Origin: Gilliamella sp. wkB108
GTDB lineage: Bacteria; Pseudomonadota; Gammaproteobacteria; Enterobacterales; Orbaceae
DNA: 64,000 bases
Assembly (NCBI RefSeq): GCF_001690195.1
Contig: NZ_LZGM01000049.1
Coordinates: 124,001-188,000, forward strand
Direction of reading: 5' to 3'
Under the pieces are notes generated by a model that searched no databases, was not told the origin of the DNA, and worked only from the letters and a program-made list of their open reading frames with translations. Every line of letters starts with the position of its first letter. Within the stretch, counting starts at the first letter, position 1. A program made the translations under genes and the position numbers. Shown piece after piece: positions 7,841 through 16,863 of the stretch.

Positions 7841-8376
7841 ACCAACCCTGTTATAACTCAGTTAGTCGCTAGATGTTGCATTAAAAGAAAAATGAAACGG
7901 TATAGACTCCTGAATATTTTTTACAAAATATGTAGCTGATTATATACAAACCAACCCGTTATAACTCAGTTAGTCGCTAGATGTAGTATCAAAAGAGAAA
8001 TAAAACGGTATAGACTCCTGAATATTTTTTACAAAAAATGTATCAGATTCTATATAAACCCACCCTGTTATAACTCAGTTAGTCGCTAGATGTTGCATTA
8101 AAAGAGAAATGAAACGGTATAGACTCCTGAATATTTTTTACAAAAAATGTATCAGATTCTATATAAACCAACCCTGTTATAACTCAGTTAGTCGCTAGAT
8201 GTTGCATTAAAAGAGAAATGAAACGGTATAGACTCCTGAATATTTTTTACAAAATATGTATCAATTTCTATATAAACCAACCCTGTTATAACTCAGTTAG
8301 TCGCTAGATGTAGCGTCAAAAGAGAAATGAAACGGTATAGACTCCTGAACATTTTTTACAAAAATGAAGAGTAATT
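7841..8376. repeat. Tandem array of five units of about 109 bp
   Basis: Units start at 7841, 7950, 8058, 8167 and 8276, each beginning ACCAACCCTGTTATAAC or a one-base variant (ACCCACCC in the third). Copies are nearly identical, with a few substitutions and single-base indels; a degenerate trace of the unit start appears near 8378-8420. Each unit holds GTTAGTCGCTAGATG and, on the minus strand, TTGTAAAAAATATTCAGG followed by AGTCTATACCGTTTCA, the core shared with elements at about 11.3, 15.7, 42.8 and 54.6-55.5 kb. Some units could encode a 29-residue peptide starting MKRYRLLNIFYKK, but the second unit has lost the ATG and the fifth is truncated. The array lies downstream of the permease gene and upstream of the methyltransferase. 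Confidence 0.92.
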
Positions 8377-8480
8377 ATTGTTATAACTGGCAAATATTAT
8401 AGGCGAGTCGCTAGCTGTTAATTCAAGAAAATAAGCATTAAATGGCAGGGATCTCTGTACTGATGACTAAATTCGATGCT

Positions 8481-8500
8481 CCGCCAACTTGTGTTGGCGG
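8481..8500 (-). terminator. GC-rich hairpin after the permease gene
   Basis: CCGCCAAC-TTGT-GTTGGCGG is a perfect 8-bp stem with a 4-base loop, 25 bases past the permease stop codon. No T-run follows on either strand, so it may stabilise the mRNA end or be a lone REP-like element rather than a classical terminator. Confidence 0.45.
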
Positions 8501-8524
8501 TAACCATGCATTAAAACGGTTAAT

Positions 8525-9973
8525 TTATTTACTTATAATAGTGCCATAGCCCATTAATAAGGCAATAACCGCTATAACACCAATAGCAATTGTATATTTA
8601 GTTTTAACTTTGTATTTTTTAACTTCACCAAGTGCAAGCTCTACACCTTTGTTTTTCTTGTCATAATAAAAATACATTGGCAAACCAATTAAAGTGAGAA
8701 TTATTGAGGCAATACCATTAATAGTTTGATTAATAAGCATGCCGTAAATCACATAAACTGAACCTAAAATAGCAATAATTGGAATAATAGGATAACCAAT
8801 TACTTTATAAGAACGAGGAATATTAGGATATTTTTTTCGCGCAATAATCACGCCAATAAAGGTTAATAGATAAAATACCCAAATAGAAAACATCGAAATT
8901 TCGGATAAACGATCAGCATCAAGTAAGGCTGAGTATAAGAAAGAAAATACAACCAAAATAATAATCGCATTAACAGGCGAACGACTATCATCATCAATCG
9001 TACTTAAATAGCGGGCGCCAATAATTGTTCCTCGTTCACCCATACTAAAAATGGTGCGTGATAAAGTCATAATATAGCCATTAATACCCCCCAAAATAGA
9101 GACCATAATGCCAACTGCGACTAAATTACCACCTAAATGACCAAACATTTGTTGAGATGCAACCGCTGAGGCATCATGTCCAAGTGAAACCATTTCTTTA
9201 ACAGGGAAAATTTTAAACAACGCAATATTAATACATGCATACACGATCACTAAAAAGATAATACCCAAAATAATTGCTTTCGGTAATATTTTAGCTGGAT
9301 TACGAATTTCACCCGCTACAGAGGCTACTTGCGCCCACCCGTCATAAGCAAACAGTGTGGCTAAAATAGCAACAGCAAACGGCGCTGAACTTTCAATCCC
9401 TTGCCCACTCGCGCTAAATAATGCCACTTGCCCATTACCTTTCCATAATCCAAATATTGCCAATAATAGTATAGGGATAAGTTTACACACAGTGGCGATA
9501 GTTTGCAGATACCCTGCCTGTTTTACACCAATAGCATTAACAAATGCGATAAAACCTAATACACCAGCACTAACCGCCATTCGATAAGCGCCATCAATTT
9601 GGAATAATAAACAAAATACCGAACTAAAATACCCAACTAGCGCCCCAACTAAAGAAGGTGCAAATAGAACCGTAATCATCCAGCCATACAGGTGAGAAAC
9701 TTTAGCGCCATAAATCTTTTCAAGATAAACAAGGAGTCCGCCTGTTCGTGGAAACATTACGCCTAACTCACAAAGCGTTAAGCCTCCACAAATTGAAAAA
9801 ACGCCACCAATAATCCATGCTAATAAAGCATAATGATAGTCACCTGCAACTTCTAATACTGCCGGTGGTTTCATAAATGCACCTGCACCTAAAACCATTC
9901 CAACAACGAGTGATAATGCTGAAACTAGACCAAGATCTTTTCGCAATTTATTTTCTAAATTGTGATCTGACAT
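8525..9973 (-). CDS. APC-superfamily amino acid permease
   Basis: 482 residues with about 12 hydrophobic segments, the size of the LAT branch of the amino acid-polyamine-organocation superfamily. The N-terminus LGLVSALSLVVGMVLGAGAF carries the G-x-G-x-G type substrate-binding motif of helix 1, and FAYDGWAQVASVAGEIRNP is the conserved helix 6 and following loop. Relatives include serine/threonine exchangers such as SteT; the substrate here is not shown. The ATG is preceded by an AAAGGGG ribosome site. No partner gene is adjacent. Confidence 0.88.
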   Translation of the reverse strand: MSDHNLENKLRKDLGLVSALSLVVGMVLGAGAFMKPPAVLEVAGDYHYALLAWIIGGVFSICGGLTLCELGVMFPRTGGLLVYLEKIYGAKVSHLYGWMITVLFAPSLVGALVGYFSSVFCLLFQIDGAYRMAVSAGVLGFIAFVNAIGVKQAGYLQTIATVCKLIPILLLAIFGLWKGNGQVALFSASGQGIESSAPFAVAILATLFAYDGWAQVASVAGEIRNPAKILPKAIILGIIFLVIVYACINIALFKIFPVKEMVSLGHDASAVASQQMFGHLGGNLVAVGIMVSILGGINGYIMTLSRTIFSMGERGTIIGARYLSTIDDDSRSPVNAIIILVVFSFLYSALLDADRLSEISMFSIWVFYLLTFIGVIIARKKYPNIPRSYKVIGYPIIPIIAILGSVYVIYGMLINQTINGIASIILTLIGLPMYFYYDKKNKGVELALGEVKKYKVKTKYTIAIGVIAVIALLMGYGTIISK

Positions 9974-10125
9974 TAAAATGCCCCTTTGAAATATTTAATA
10001 TAATTTTGTAAATTCTGCCTATAATAGGACTTTATGAATAAAATACAAGAAACATTGCGATAAGATAAGTAAAACACATTAAAAATCAAAACAATATAGA
10101 TTTAACTTAAATTTAATCAGACAAA

Positions 10126-10148
10126 AAAACCAGCACTAAGCTGGTTTT
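10126..10148 (-). terminator. Rho-independent terminator of adhP
   Basis: AAAACCAGC-ACTAA-GCTGGTTTT, a perfect 9-bp stem. On the minus strand it is followed by a run of T residues, and it starts about 20 bases after the adhP stop codon. Confidence 0.85.
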
Positions 10149-10168
10149 GTGAATAATTAATAAGTTAA

Positions 10169-11203
10169 TTATTTATTTTTTTTCATTTTCATATCAACGA
10201 CCATTCGACCTCGAATTTTACCGGCTTTCATTTCTTCGATCATATCGTTAATATCTTCAAATGGACGTTTTTCAACAATTGGTACAACTTTACCTTCTGC
10301 ACTAAATTGGAACGCTTCTGCAAGATCTTCACGCGTACCAACAAGTGAACCTAAAACTTGGATACCGTCTAACACAGTTCGTGGAATGCTTAGATCCATT
10401 GTTTCAGAAGGTAAACCTAATGCAACCACACGACCTAATGGGCGTACTGAATCAATTGCTTGATTAAAACCTGTTTTCGTCACTGATGTAACCACTGCAC
10501 CATGAACACCGCCACCAGTATGCTCTTTAATATATGCACCAACATCAGCAACTTTTTTAGGATTTATCACTAAATCAGCACCTAATTGTTTACACAATTC
10601 TAATTGGCTATCGCTATTACTGATCGCAACGACTTTATTGTTAAATACTTTTTTACCATATTCAACCGCCAAAGTACCAAGACCGCCAATACCAAAGACC
10701 GCAAGCCATTGTCCCGGTTTAGTATTTGCTACTTTTATGCCTTTATAAGTTGTTACACCGGCGCAAGTCACACTGGTTGCTTGTGCTGGATCAAGACCTT
10801 CTGGTACTTTAACCGCATAATCGGCTTTAACGATGCATTGTTCAGCCATACCACCATCAACACTATAACCTGAATTCAAGGCATTACGGCAAAATGTTTC
10901 ATTACCAGAAATACAGAACTCACATGTACCACAACCAGCATGGAACCAAGCAATACTAACTCTATCACCTACTTTCAGACTTTTCACGTCAGGAGCAATT
11001 TTAGTTACAATACCTACACCTTCATGACCAATAACACGTCCTGGTTTTTTACCAAAGTCACCAGCAGCGACATGAAGATCGGTATGACAAAGCCCACAAT
11101 ACTCGACATCAACCAATGCTTCTCCAGCCTCTAGAGGGCGAAGCGCAATATCTTTGATTTCAACTTGTCCATCGCATTCTTGTTTAACAACAGCAGCTTT
11201 CAT
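10169..11203 (-). CDS. adhP: Zinc-dependent alcohol dehydrogenase AdhP
   Basis: 344 residues, collinear with E. coli AdhP (336). It interconverts ethanol and acetaldehyde with NAD(H). The catalytic zinc ligands are visible as CGLCHTDLH (Cys39) and GHE (His60, Glu61). The structural zinc lobe has Cys91, Cys94, Cys97 and Cys105. The coenzyme domain has [17 protein letters not shown], with the G-x-G-x-x-G fingerprint. It is propanol-preferring in E. coli. A ribosome site, GGAG, precedes the ATG. It appears to be a single-gene unit with its own terminator; one copy of the dispersed repeat core lies upstream at about 11.33 kb. Confidence 0.93.
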   Translation of the reverse strand: MKAAVVKQECDGQVEIKDIALRPLEAGEALVDVEYCGLCHTDLHVAAGDFGKKPGRVIGHEGVGIVTKIAPDVKSLKVGDRVSIAWFHAGCGTCEFCISGNETFCRNALNSGYSVDGGMAEQCIVKADYAVKVPEGLDPAQATSVTCAGVTTYKGIKVANTKPGQWLAVFGIGGLGTLAVEYGKKVFNNKVVAISNSDSQLELCKQLGADLVINPKKVADVGAYIKEHTGGGVHGAVVTSVTKTGFNQAIDSVRPLGRVVALGLPSETMDLSIPRTVLDGIQVLGSLVGTREDLAEAFQFSAEGKVVPIVEKRPFEDINDMIEEMKAGKIRGRMVVDMKMKKNK

Positions 11204-11327
11204 TTTTCTCTCCTAGATAATATTAAAGTTAAAACATAACTGTTGTTATTTTAGCCTAATTATTTTTATAAAATATGAGTAATTTCACAATTTTATGAAA
11301 AAAATTGATTTTCTTTGAATTTTGATT

Positions 11328-11364
11328 GAAACGCATAGCTAACCTGAAACTTTTTAACAAAAAA
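11328..11364 (-). repeat. Single copy of the dispersed repeat core
   Basis: On the minus strand this reads TTTTTTGTTAAAAAG then TTTCAGGTTAGCTATGCG and TTTC. It matches the core in the two tandem arrays and at about 15.73 and 42.83 kb, and sits in the 342-bp gap between adhP and the MFS gene. Nothing else is recognised in that gap except the terminator at 11453-11480. Confidence 0.7.
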
Positions 11365-11452
11365 TGGTCGATTTTTTAACTAATTGATTCGCTATCGAGG
11401 TAAACAAGAATTTTACGAAGAACAATACAATAGTAAAAAAAGATTAATAAAA

Positions 11453-11480
11453 AAGGAACAACGCAAAACTGTTGTTCCTT
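11453..11480 (-). terminator. Rho-independent terminator of the MFS gene
   Basis: AAGGAACAAC-8-base loop-GTTGTTCCTT, a perfect 10-bp stem followed on the minus strand by TTTTTTATT, 65 bases past the MFS stop codon. Confidence 0.88.
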
Positions 11481-11545
11481 ATATTGTTATTATCTTTTAG
11501 TTAATAAGGTTGACACGATAATTTGACTATCTGTATCAAAATTGA

Positions 11546-12865
11546 TTATGAGATATCTTTAGCAACGTATCGTTGACTATTGTTATTAATTAACAAAAAT
11601 AATCCAATAAATGCACCTAAAACAAATAATGTCACGACATAAAACGCTGGTGCCATTTTACTGACAAAATCATCAAACAACGAGATCAGTAGTGGCGTTA
11701 ATCCACCAGCAATTGCATATGCCATATTAAATGAAAATGACACACCACTATAACGGATCTCTGTTGGGAATACCTTCACCATAAAGTAAGCAAAAGAACC
11801 AACAACACCCACACCCAATCCAGCCAAAGGATAGGTAATAAAGAGAAGATAAGGATTACTTAAAGATAAATAGAAAATAGCAATCATAATTGCAGCAATG
11901 CCACAACCTATAGCCAGAACTTTACCCATCGCAAATCTATCCATCATCATACCGTAAAAGGTACAACTAATAATAAGACCAATAATGGCTAAGATGTTTC
12001 CTTGTAAAGCATCAAGGGCAGAAAAGCCAAACTGTTTTTGTAACAAGATTGGTGTCATTAACATAATAACCATGATACCGGCAGATAATACCCACGTAAG
12101 TAACATCGATAATATAGTTTGTGGCAAATATTGAGTGATTACCGTAACTACAGGCAATTTTTTAGAAAGCTCTTGCTGTTTACGTTTTTGTATAGCCAAA
12201 AAAATTGGCGTCTCTTTTAACCAACGGCGTAAATACATCGCAATCAAACCAAAAATACCACCAATGATAAAAGGGAGCCGCCAACCCCAATCAATCATTT
12301 GCTGAGGTGTAACGTTTTTATTGATAACGGTTGAAACTAATGAACCAAGTAAAATCCCTAAACTTAAACCACTGGTTAGAATCCCACAAGCCAAACCAAT
12401 TTTGTTTTTTGGTACATGTTCGGCAACAAAAGTCCATGCGCCCGGAACTTCTCCTCCTACGGCTAAGCCTTGACACAATCGCATAACTAAAAGCAATAAT
12501 GGCGCAAAAATACCAATAGCACTATAAGTAGGTAAGCAACCGATAAAAAGTGTTGGTAATGCCATAAGCAAAATACTCAGTGTAAACATGCGTTTGCGAC
12601 CAAATAAATCACCAAAATGCGCCATGACAATACCACCAAATGGACGAATCAAATAACCAGCAGCAAAAATACCAAATGTTTGTACTTGGCTTAACCATGC
12701 TGGCATATCATTGGGAAAAAACAGATGACTAATAGTCATTGAAAAAAAGACAAAAATAATAAAATCATAAAACTCTAATGCACCGCCTAAAGCCGAAAGC
12801 GCTAGTGTTTTATAATCTTGATTGTTTAAACTGGTTGAAGGTGACAATGTTTCTGAGTTTGACAT
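11546..12865 (-). CDS. MFS transporter, metabolite:H+ symporter (MHS) type
   Basis: 439 residues with about 12 membrane segments. The family signature between helices 2 and 3 is visible as GGIVMAHFGDLFGRKRMF, and RLCQGLAVGGEVPGAWTF is the typical helix 4-5 region of the MHS branch (ProP, ShiA, KgtP, YdfJ). It most resembles E. coli YdfJ-type inner-membrane metabolite carriers; the substrate is unknown, though members carry organic acids or compatible solutes. It is divergent from lacD across a 290-bp AT-rich gap that probably holds both promoters. Confidence 0.85.
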   Translation of the reverse strand: MSNSETLSPSTSLNNQDYKTLALSALGGALEFYDFIIFVFFSMTISHLFFPNDMPAWLSQVQTFGIFAAGYLIRPFGGIVMAHFGDLFGRKRMFTLSILLMALPTLFIGCLPTYSAIGIFAPLLLLVMRLCQGLAVGGEVPGAWTFVAEHVPKNKIGLACGILTSGLSLGILLGSLVSTVINKNVTPQQMIDWGWRLPFIIGGIFGLIAMYLRRWLKETPIFLAIQKRKQQELSKKLPVVTVITQYLPQTILSMLLTWVLSAGIMVIMLMTPILLQKQFGFSALDALQGNILAIIGLIISCTFYGMMMDRFAMGKVLAIGCGIAAIMIAIFYLSLSNPYLLFITYPLAGLGVGVVGSFAYFMVKVFPTEIRYSGVSFSFNMAYAIAGGLTPLLISLFDDFVSKMAPAFYVVTLFVLGAFIGLFLLINNNSQRYVAKDIS

Positions 12866-13155
12866 GATTATCCTTGTAAATTTTTGTTTACATATAGTCT
12901 CGTATTGTGTACTAATATACCTGAACCCTATTTTTTTTAAAAGTAATTATCAGCCTTTATTAGTATTCTAATTTCATTACATAAAAATTAAATAAACTTA
13001 AAATAAATAAATAACTTTCAGTGTGTTAACAATAATCAAAAAGGTTCAATAATTAAAAAAATATTTAAATTTAAAACTAGCACAAATGAATAATAAATGG
13101 TCATATAAAAAAAATACAATGAAGGTATTTTCTAATTAATATGGAGAGCTATAAA

Positions 13156-14196
13156 ATGGCTATAAAACGTATTTCTCGTGGCAAGTTTACACGTATGCAA
13201 CAATTGTCAAACCAAGATGGCGTAATTGCGGCTCTGGCAATTGATCAGCGTGGCTCAATGGTCAAGATGATGGAATCGGCTGTTGGCAAAGATCGTTATC
13301 ACGTCGATATGGTCTATGAGTTTAAAGAGCTAGTTTCACAAGAGTTAACAAAATATGTTAGTGCAATTTTATTAGACGAACAATATGGCTTTAAAGGTAT
13401 GGCAAAAAAGAATAAAAATGCCGGTTTAATAATGTCATATGAAAAAACGGGGTATGACGCCAGTACTCCAGGTCGATTACCAGATATATTACCAGAAGAC
13501 TCTCTACAACGTTTATTGAAAAAAGGCGCCGATGCAGCCAAAGTCCTTGTTTACTATAATCCAGATGATCCTCAAGATATTTTAGATAAAAAACACGCCT
13601 TTTTAGAACGCTTAGGTAACGAAGCAAGAGCTGCTGATATTCCTGTTTTTGTTGAACCAATTGTCTATGATAATGTGATTACTGATGATAAAAGTCCTGA
13701 ATTCGCTAAAATTAAACCGCAGAAAGTCATTAATACTATTAAAGAATTTACCAAAGATCAGTATTACATCGATGTATTAAAAGTTGAAGTTCCTGTGCTA
13801 TTTAAAAACGTAGAAGGCTTTAACGACAATAATGTTGTTGTTTATTCTCAAAAACAAGCGGCTGATTACTTTAAACAAGCAAGTGATGTTGCTACTCGTC
13901 CTTTCATTTATTTAAGTGCCGGTGTACCGACTAAAACCTTCCATGAAGAGTTGATTTTTGCAGGCGATAATGGCGCTAAATATAGTGGTATTTTAGGTGG
14001 TCGTGCGACTTGGTTTGAAGGTGTAGCTGCCTATGCTAAAGACGGTAAAGAGGGCTTACGACGTTGGTTAGATTCTACTGGTCGTGAAAACGTTGAACAC
14101 CTAAATAAGATCTTAAAACAATATGCAACCCCATGGTATGATATTTATGGCGGTCTTAATAATATTGAAGTTATTGATCTCACTTTAGGTAATTAA
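13156..14196 (+). CDS. lacD: Class I tagatose-1,6-bisphosphate aldolase LacD
   Basis: 346 residues from the start chosen. LacD cleaves tagatose 1,6-bisphosphate to dihydroxyacetone phosphate and glyceraldehyde 3-phosphate through a Schiff-base lysine, here most likely in YIDVLKVEVPVLF. GVIAALAIDQRGSM is the characteristic N-terminal motif. The frame opens at 13141, but those first bases (ATGGAGAGC) contain the GGAG ribosome site for the ATG at 13156, so the shorter start MAIKRISRG is preferred. LacD is best known from Gram-positive tagatose pathways; no lacA, lacB or lacC gene is adjacent, so its substrate may come from a galactitol or tagatose route encoded elsewhere. Confidence 0.9.
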   Translation: MAIKRISRGKFTRMQQLSNQDGVIAALAIDQRGSMVKMMESAVGKDRYHVDMVYEFKELVSQELTKYVSAILLDEQYGFKGMAKKNKNAGLIMSYEKTGYDASTPGRLPDILPEDSLQRLLKKGADAAKVLVYYNPDDPQDILDKKHAFLERLGNEARAADIPVFVEPIVYDNVITDDKSPEFAKIKPQKVINTIKEFTKDQYYIDVLKVEVPVLFKNVEGFNDNNVVVYSQKQAADYFKQASDVATRPFIYLSAGVPTKTFHEELIFAGDNGAKYSGILGGRATWFEGVAAYAKDGKEGLRRWLDSTGRENVEHLNKILKQYATPWYDIYGGLNNIEVIDLTLGN

Positions 14197-14293
14197 TTCA
14201 ATCAATATTTTTGTGTTTGAATAAAACTAAATTGTAATAAATTTATACGAGAGAACAGGGTTTACTCCTATTTTCCCACTCTCTCTACCAACA

Positions 14294-14319
14294 GTCCCGT
14301 CGACAGGTGTCGACGGGAC
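14294..14319 (+). terminator. Strong GC-rich hairpin after lacD
   Basis: GTCCCGTCGAC-AGGT-GTCGACGGGAC, a perfect 11-bp stem in otherwise AT-rich DNA, followed by TTTATA on the plus strand. It lies between lacD and the convergent grxB and most likely ends lacD. Confidence 0.8.
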
Positions 14320-14355
14320 TTTATACCTCAAAACAAGCAATTCAGTTTTTATATG

Positions 14356-15006
14356 CTATATTGCCCTTTCAAAAAACAGATCAACCTGACTTAGCTTTGA
14401 CATTGATTGTAGGTAAGATCTAATTTTATCTGGAAAATTGAGTTCCTTAACACACGTCAAATTACGCAATACAGGAAATAGACAGATATCATCTAAAGAC
14501 AAACTACCATTACAAGCATCAGGGGAAATGATAAAAGGTTCGAGTCTATCCAAAATATTTGAGACAGCGGAAACCAGTGTATCGGTTTGCGCCATACAAT
14601 CAGCAAATGCGCCCATTTTATTGCTTTTACTTGCAACAAAATCATTGATCGCGCTTTGCGTTGCAAATTCAGCAAAACCCATTTTTATATAACGTGGACA
14701 CTCTAAACGGTAATCATACTGTTGGAACTGTTTAATTAATTCGGCAATTTCAGGCGATCTAACCCCAGTTAAAATAGGTTTTCCACCATAATTATGGTCG
14801 ATATAATCAACAATATCTAAGCTTTCTAGTAAATAGCTACCATCATCTTTTTGTAAAATCGGTACCATTTTTTCGCCAATCATACGCTCAGGCGTTTTAA
14901 AATCATCACTTAATAATACATGCAATTCAACCGGCACCTTTTTAAGGCCGAAGATCATTCTAGCTCTTGCACAAAAAGGACAGTGTTCATAAATATATAG
15001 TTTCAT
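14356..15006 (-). CDS. grxB: Glutaredoxin 2 (GrxB)
   Basis: 216 residues, collinear with E. coli GrxB (215). It has the GST-like two-domain architecture: an N-terminal thioredoxin-fold domain with the redox motif CPFC at residues 9-12 (MKLYIYEHCPFCARARMIFG) and a helical C-terminal domain. It reduces protein disulfides and mixed glutathione disulfides in the cytoplasm. Its ATG overlaps the stop codon of the upstream membrane-protein gene (ATGA at 15003-15006), which indicates translational coupling and one transcript. Confidence 0.93.
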   Translation of the reverse strand: MKLYIYEHCPFCARARMIFGLKKVPVELHVLLSDDFKTPERMIGEKMVPILQKDDGSYLLESLDIVDYIDHNYGGKPILTGVRSPEIAELIKQFQQYDYRLECPRYIKMGFAEFATQSAINDFVASKSNKMGAFADCMAQTDTLVSAVSNILDRLEPFIISPDACNGSLSLDDICLFPVLRNLTCVKELNFPDKIRSYLQSMSKLSQVDLFFERAI

Positions 15007-15638
15007 TTTCGTTTCCTTAAGCGTTCAATAACCCATAAAAGAAAAACTAATCCCAGAAATAATCCGACAACCATACTTACTGCTAATAATGCTTTTGGAT
15101 AACCGATTCGCGTGACATTTATAAAAGGATACGGATACTGATTAGTAAAGTAACCCCGAACAAAAATATAAACGCCATAGGTCAGCATTGATAATAATGA
15201 ACCGATTATTACGTTAAAATTGATTCGTCGAAATGGTCCCCAAATTAACCAACTTAAAATGCCTAAAATCGGTAACACAACATGTAAACTCTCATTGGTA
15301 AACGTTAATATTGCATTAGGCGGTCTATGAATCGCTCGTAATATGAAGTTGTAAACTAGTGCCGTGATAATCACACCAACCAGACCATTTAAACGAATCA
15401 CTTTAAAACTAAATCGATTACAATTAGGTTTAAAAACCAGCCACAAACAACTGAGTGCTAACATAAAATTAGATAAGACTGTAAAAAAGCTATAATAAAA
15501 AACCAATCGACCAATGGGCGTTGCCGGTTGCCAAGGACGAAGTTGCACATGCCAGTAAATATAACTCTCAATACCAATAACAGTAATAGCCAATACAGCA
15601 ATAAAAAGATTAATACTTCGATTTAACATAACAAACAT
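15003..15638 (-). CDS. Pr6Pr-family integral membrane protein
   Basis: 211 residues with six predicted membrane segments (NLFIAVLAITVIGIESYIYW, LVFYYSFFTVLSNFMLALSC and so on), matching the six-transmembrane Pr6Pr family. The conserved FFTVLSN stretch and basic C-terminus are typical. The biochemical role of this family in bacteria is not established. It is coupled to grxB by a 4-base overlap. A second possible start is the Met at residue 4; no strong ribosome site separates the two. Confidence 0.75.
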   Translation of the reverse strand: MFVMLNRSINLFIAVLAITVIGIESYIYWHVQLRPWQPATPIGRLVFYYSFFTVLSNFMLALSCLWLVFKPNCNRFSFKVIRLNGLVGVIITALVYNFILRAIHRPPNAILTFTNESLHVVLPILGILSWLIWGPFRRINFNVIIGSLLSMLTYGVYIFVRGYFTNQYPYPFINVTRIGYPKALLAVSMVVGLFLGLVFLLWVIERLRKRK

Positions 15639-15726
15639 TTGATAAATGAACTAATAGCATAGTATATCTTGAACAAGATAAAAAATACAAAATAGATTAA
15701 TAAGTTATTCTATTAGTGTTTAAACT

Positions 15727-15771
15727 ATCTTGTAAAAAGATTTCAGGTTAACTATACGTTTTAGTATAAAA
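15727..15771 (+). repeat. Single copy of the dispersed repeat core
   Basis: ATCTTGTAAAAAGA, then TTTCAGGTTAACTATACG, then TTTTAGTATAAAA. The first part also matches the copy at 42828. Within it TATAC and GTATA form an inverted repeat around GTTTTA. It lies in the 284-bp gap between the Pr6Pr gene and xerD. Confidence 0.75.
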
Positions 15772-15922
15772 GAGGGAAATTCTGATATTTTGCTGACGAT
15801 AAATCTAAATAAACAAAAATAAGTAAGTTAATAATAAACCTTTTATTAAATTAACAATGACTGTTACTTATAGCTACTTGGTATATAATACCTAGCATTT
15901 TTTAGTATTGAGATAACTTTTG

Positions 15923-16837
15923 ATGTCAGAAAAAAATAGGTCATCACCTGATAAAATGCTGATTGAACAATTTCTGGATGCATTGTGGTTAGAACGCAAT
16001 TTGGCGGAAAATACCATCGTCTCTTATAAGCTCGATCTGTTGGCATTAAGTCAGTTCTTACAATCACAGAAAGTCACTTTACTTACCGCCCAAACATTGC
16101 ACTTACAAGATTTTTTAATGCAACGGGTAACTAATGGTTATAAAGCGAGTAGCTCTGCACGATTGCTTAGTGCGACGAAACGTTTTTTCCAATATTTATA
16201 TCAAGAAAATTATCGTACCGATGATCCTTCTGCTGTGTTATCATCACCCAAATTACCCAAAAAATTACCGAAAGATTTAACAGAATCACAAGTTGAAGCT
16301 TTACTTGAATCGCCAAGTACTGACGATCCTATTGAGTTACGTGATAAAGCGATGTTAGAGGTACTTTATGCAACAGGATTGCGAGTATCTGAACTGGTTA
16401 ATCTGGAAATTAGTGATGTCAGTTTACGTCAAGGTGTAGTTAGAGTAATCGGTAAAGGTAACAAAGAACGTCTTGTTCCGTTAGGTGAAGAAGCGGTTTA
16501 TTGGCTCGAATACTATTTTAAATATGGTCGTAATGATCTTTTAAAAAATGGACCAATTGATATACTATTTCCTAGTCGATTAGGAAAAAAAATGACGCGA
16601 CAGACATTCTGGCATCGAATAAAATATTATGCCATACTAACAGGCATTAATATTGAAGCCCTTTCACCTCATGTTCTACGTCATGCTTTTGCAACCCATC
16701 TGCTTAATCATGGTGCGGATTTGCGCGTTGTGCAGATGTTATTGGGTCACAGTAGTCTATCTACTACTCAGATTTATACACATGTTGCCACAGAAAGGTT
16801 AAAACAGTTACATCGTAAACATCATCCTCGAGCATAA
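15923..16837 (+). CDS. xerD: Tyrosine recombinase XerD
   Basis: 304 residues from the ATG at 15923 (a TTG just before it is less likely); E. coli XerD has 298. With XerC it resolves chromosome dimers at dif under FtsK control. Catalytic residues are visible: Arg in LYATGLRVSELVNL, Lys in VIGKGNKERLVPLG, H-x-x-R in SPHVLRHAFATHLL, His in LLGHSSLSTTQIYTHV and the Tyr of that same segment. The N-terminal SAM-like core-binding domain covers the first 100 residues or so. It opens the xerD-dsbC-recJ cluster, 26 bases before dsbC, as in E. coli. Confidence 0.96.
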   Translation: MSEKNRSSPDKMLIEQFLDALWLERNLAENTIVSYKLDLLALSQFLQSQKVTLLTAQTLHLQDFLMQRVTNGYKASSSARLLSATKRFFQYLYQENYRTDDPSAVLSSPKLPKKLPKDLTESQVEALLESPSTDDPIELRDKAMLEVLYATGLRVSELVNLEISDVSLRQGVVRVIGKGNKERLVPLGEEAVYWLEYYFKYGRNDLLKNGPIDILFPSRLGKKMTRQTFWHRIKYYAILTGINIEALSPHVLRHAFATHLLNHGADLRVVQMLLGHSSLSTTQIYTHVATERLKQLHRKHHPRA

Positions 16838-16863
16838 AGCTCATATCAATTAAGGATAAATGA

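Noticed and set aside
7841-8376. CRISPR array
   Set aside because: The repeated unit is the whole 109 bp with no unique spacers, and no cas genes are near.
12905-12935. Further copy of the dispersed repeat core (TTCAGG near the MFS start)
   Set aside because: Only the TTCAGG centre and short A-runs match; the flanks do not align well enough.
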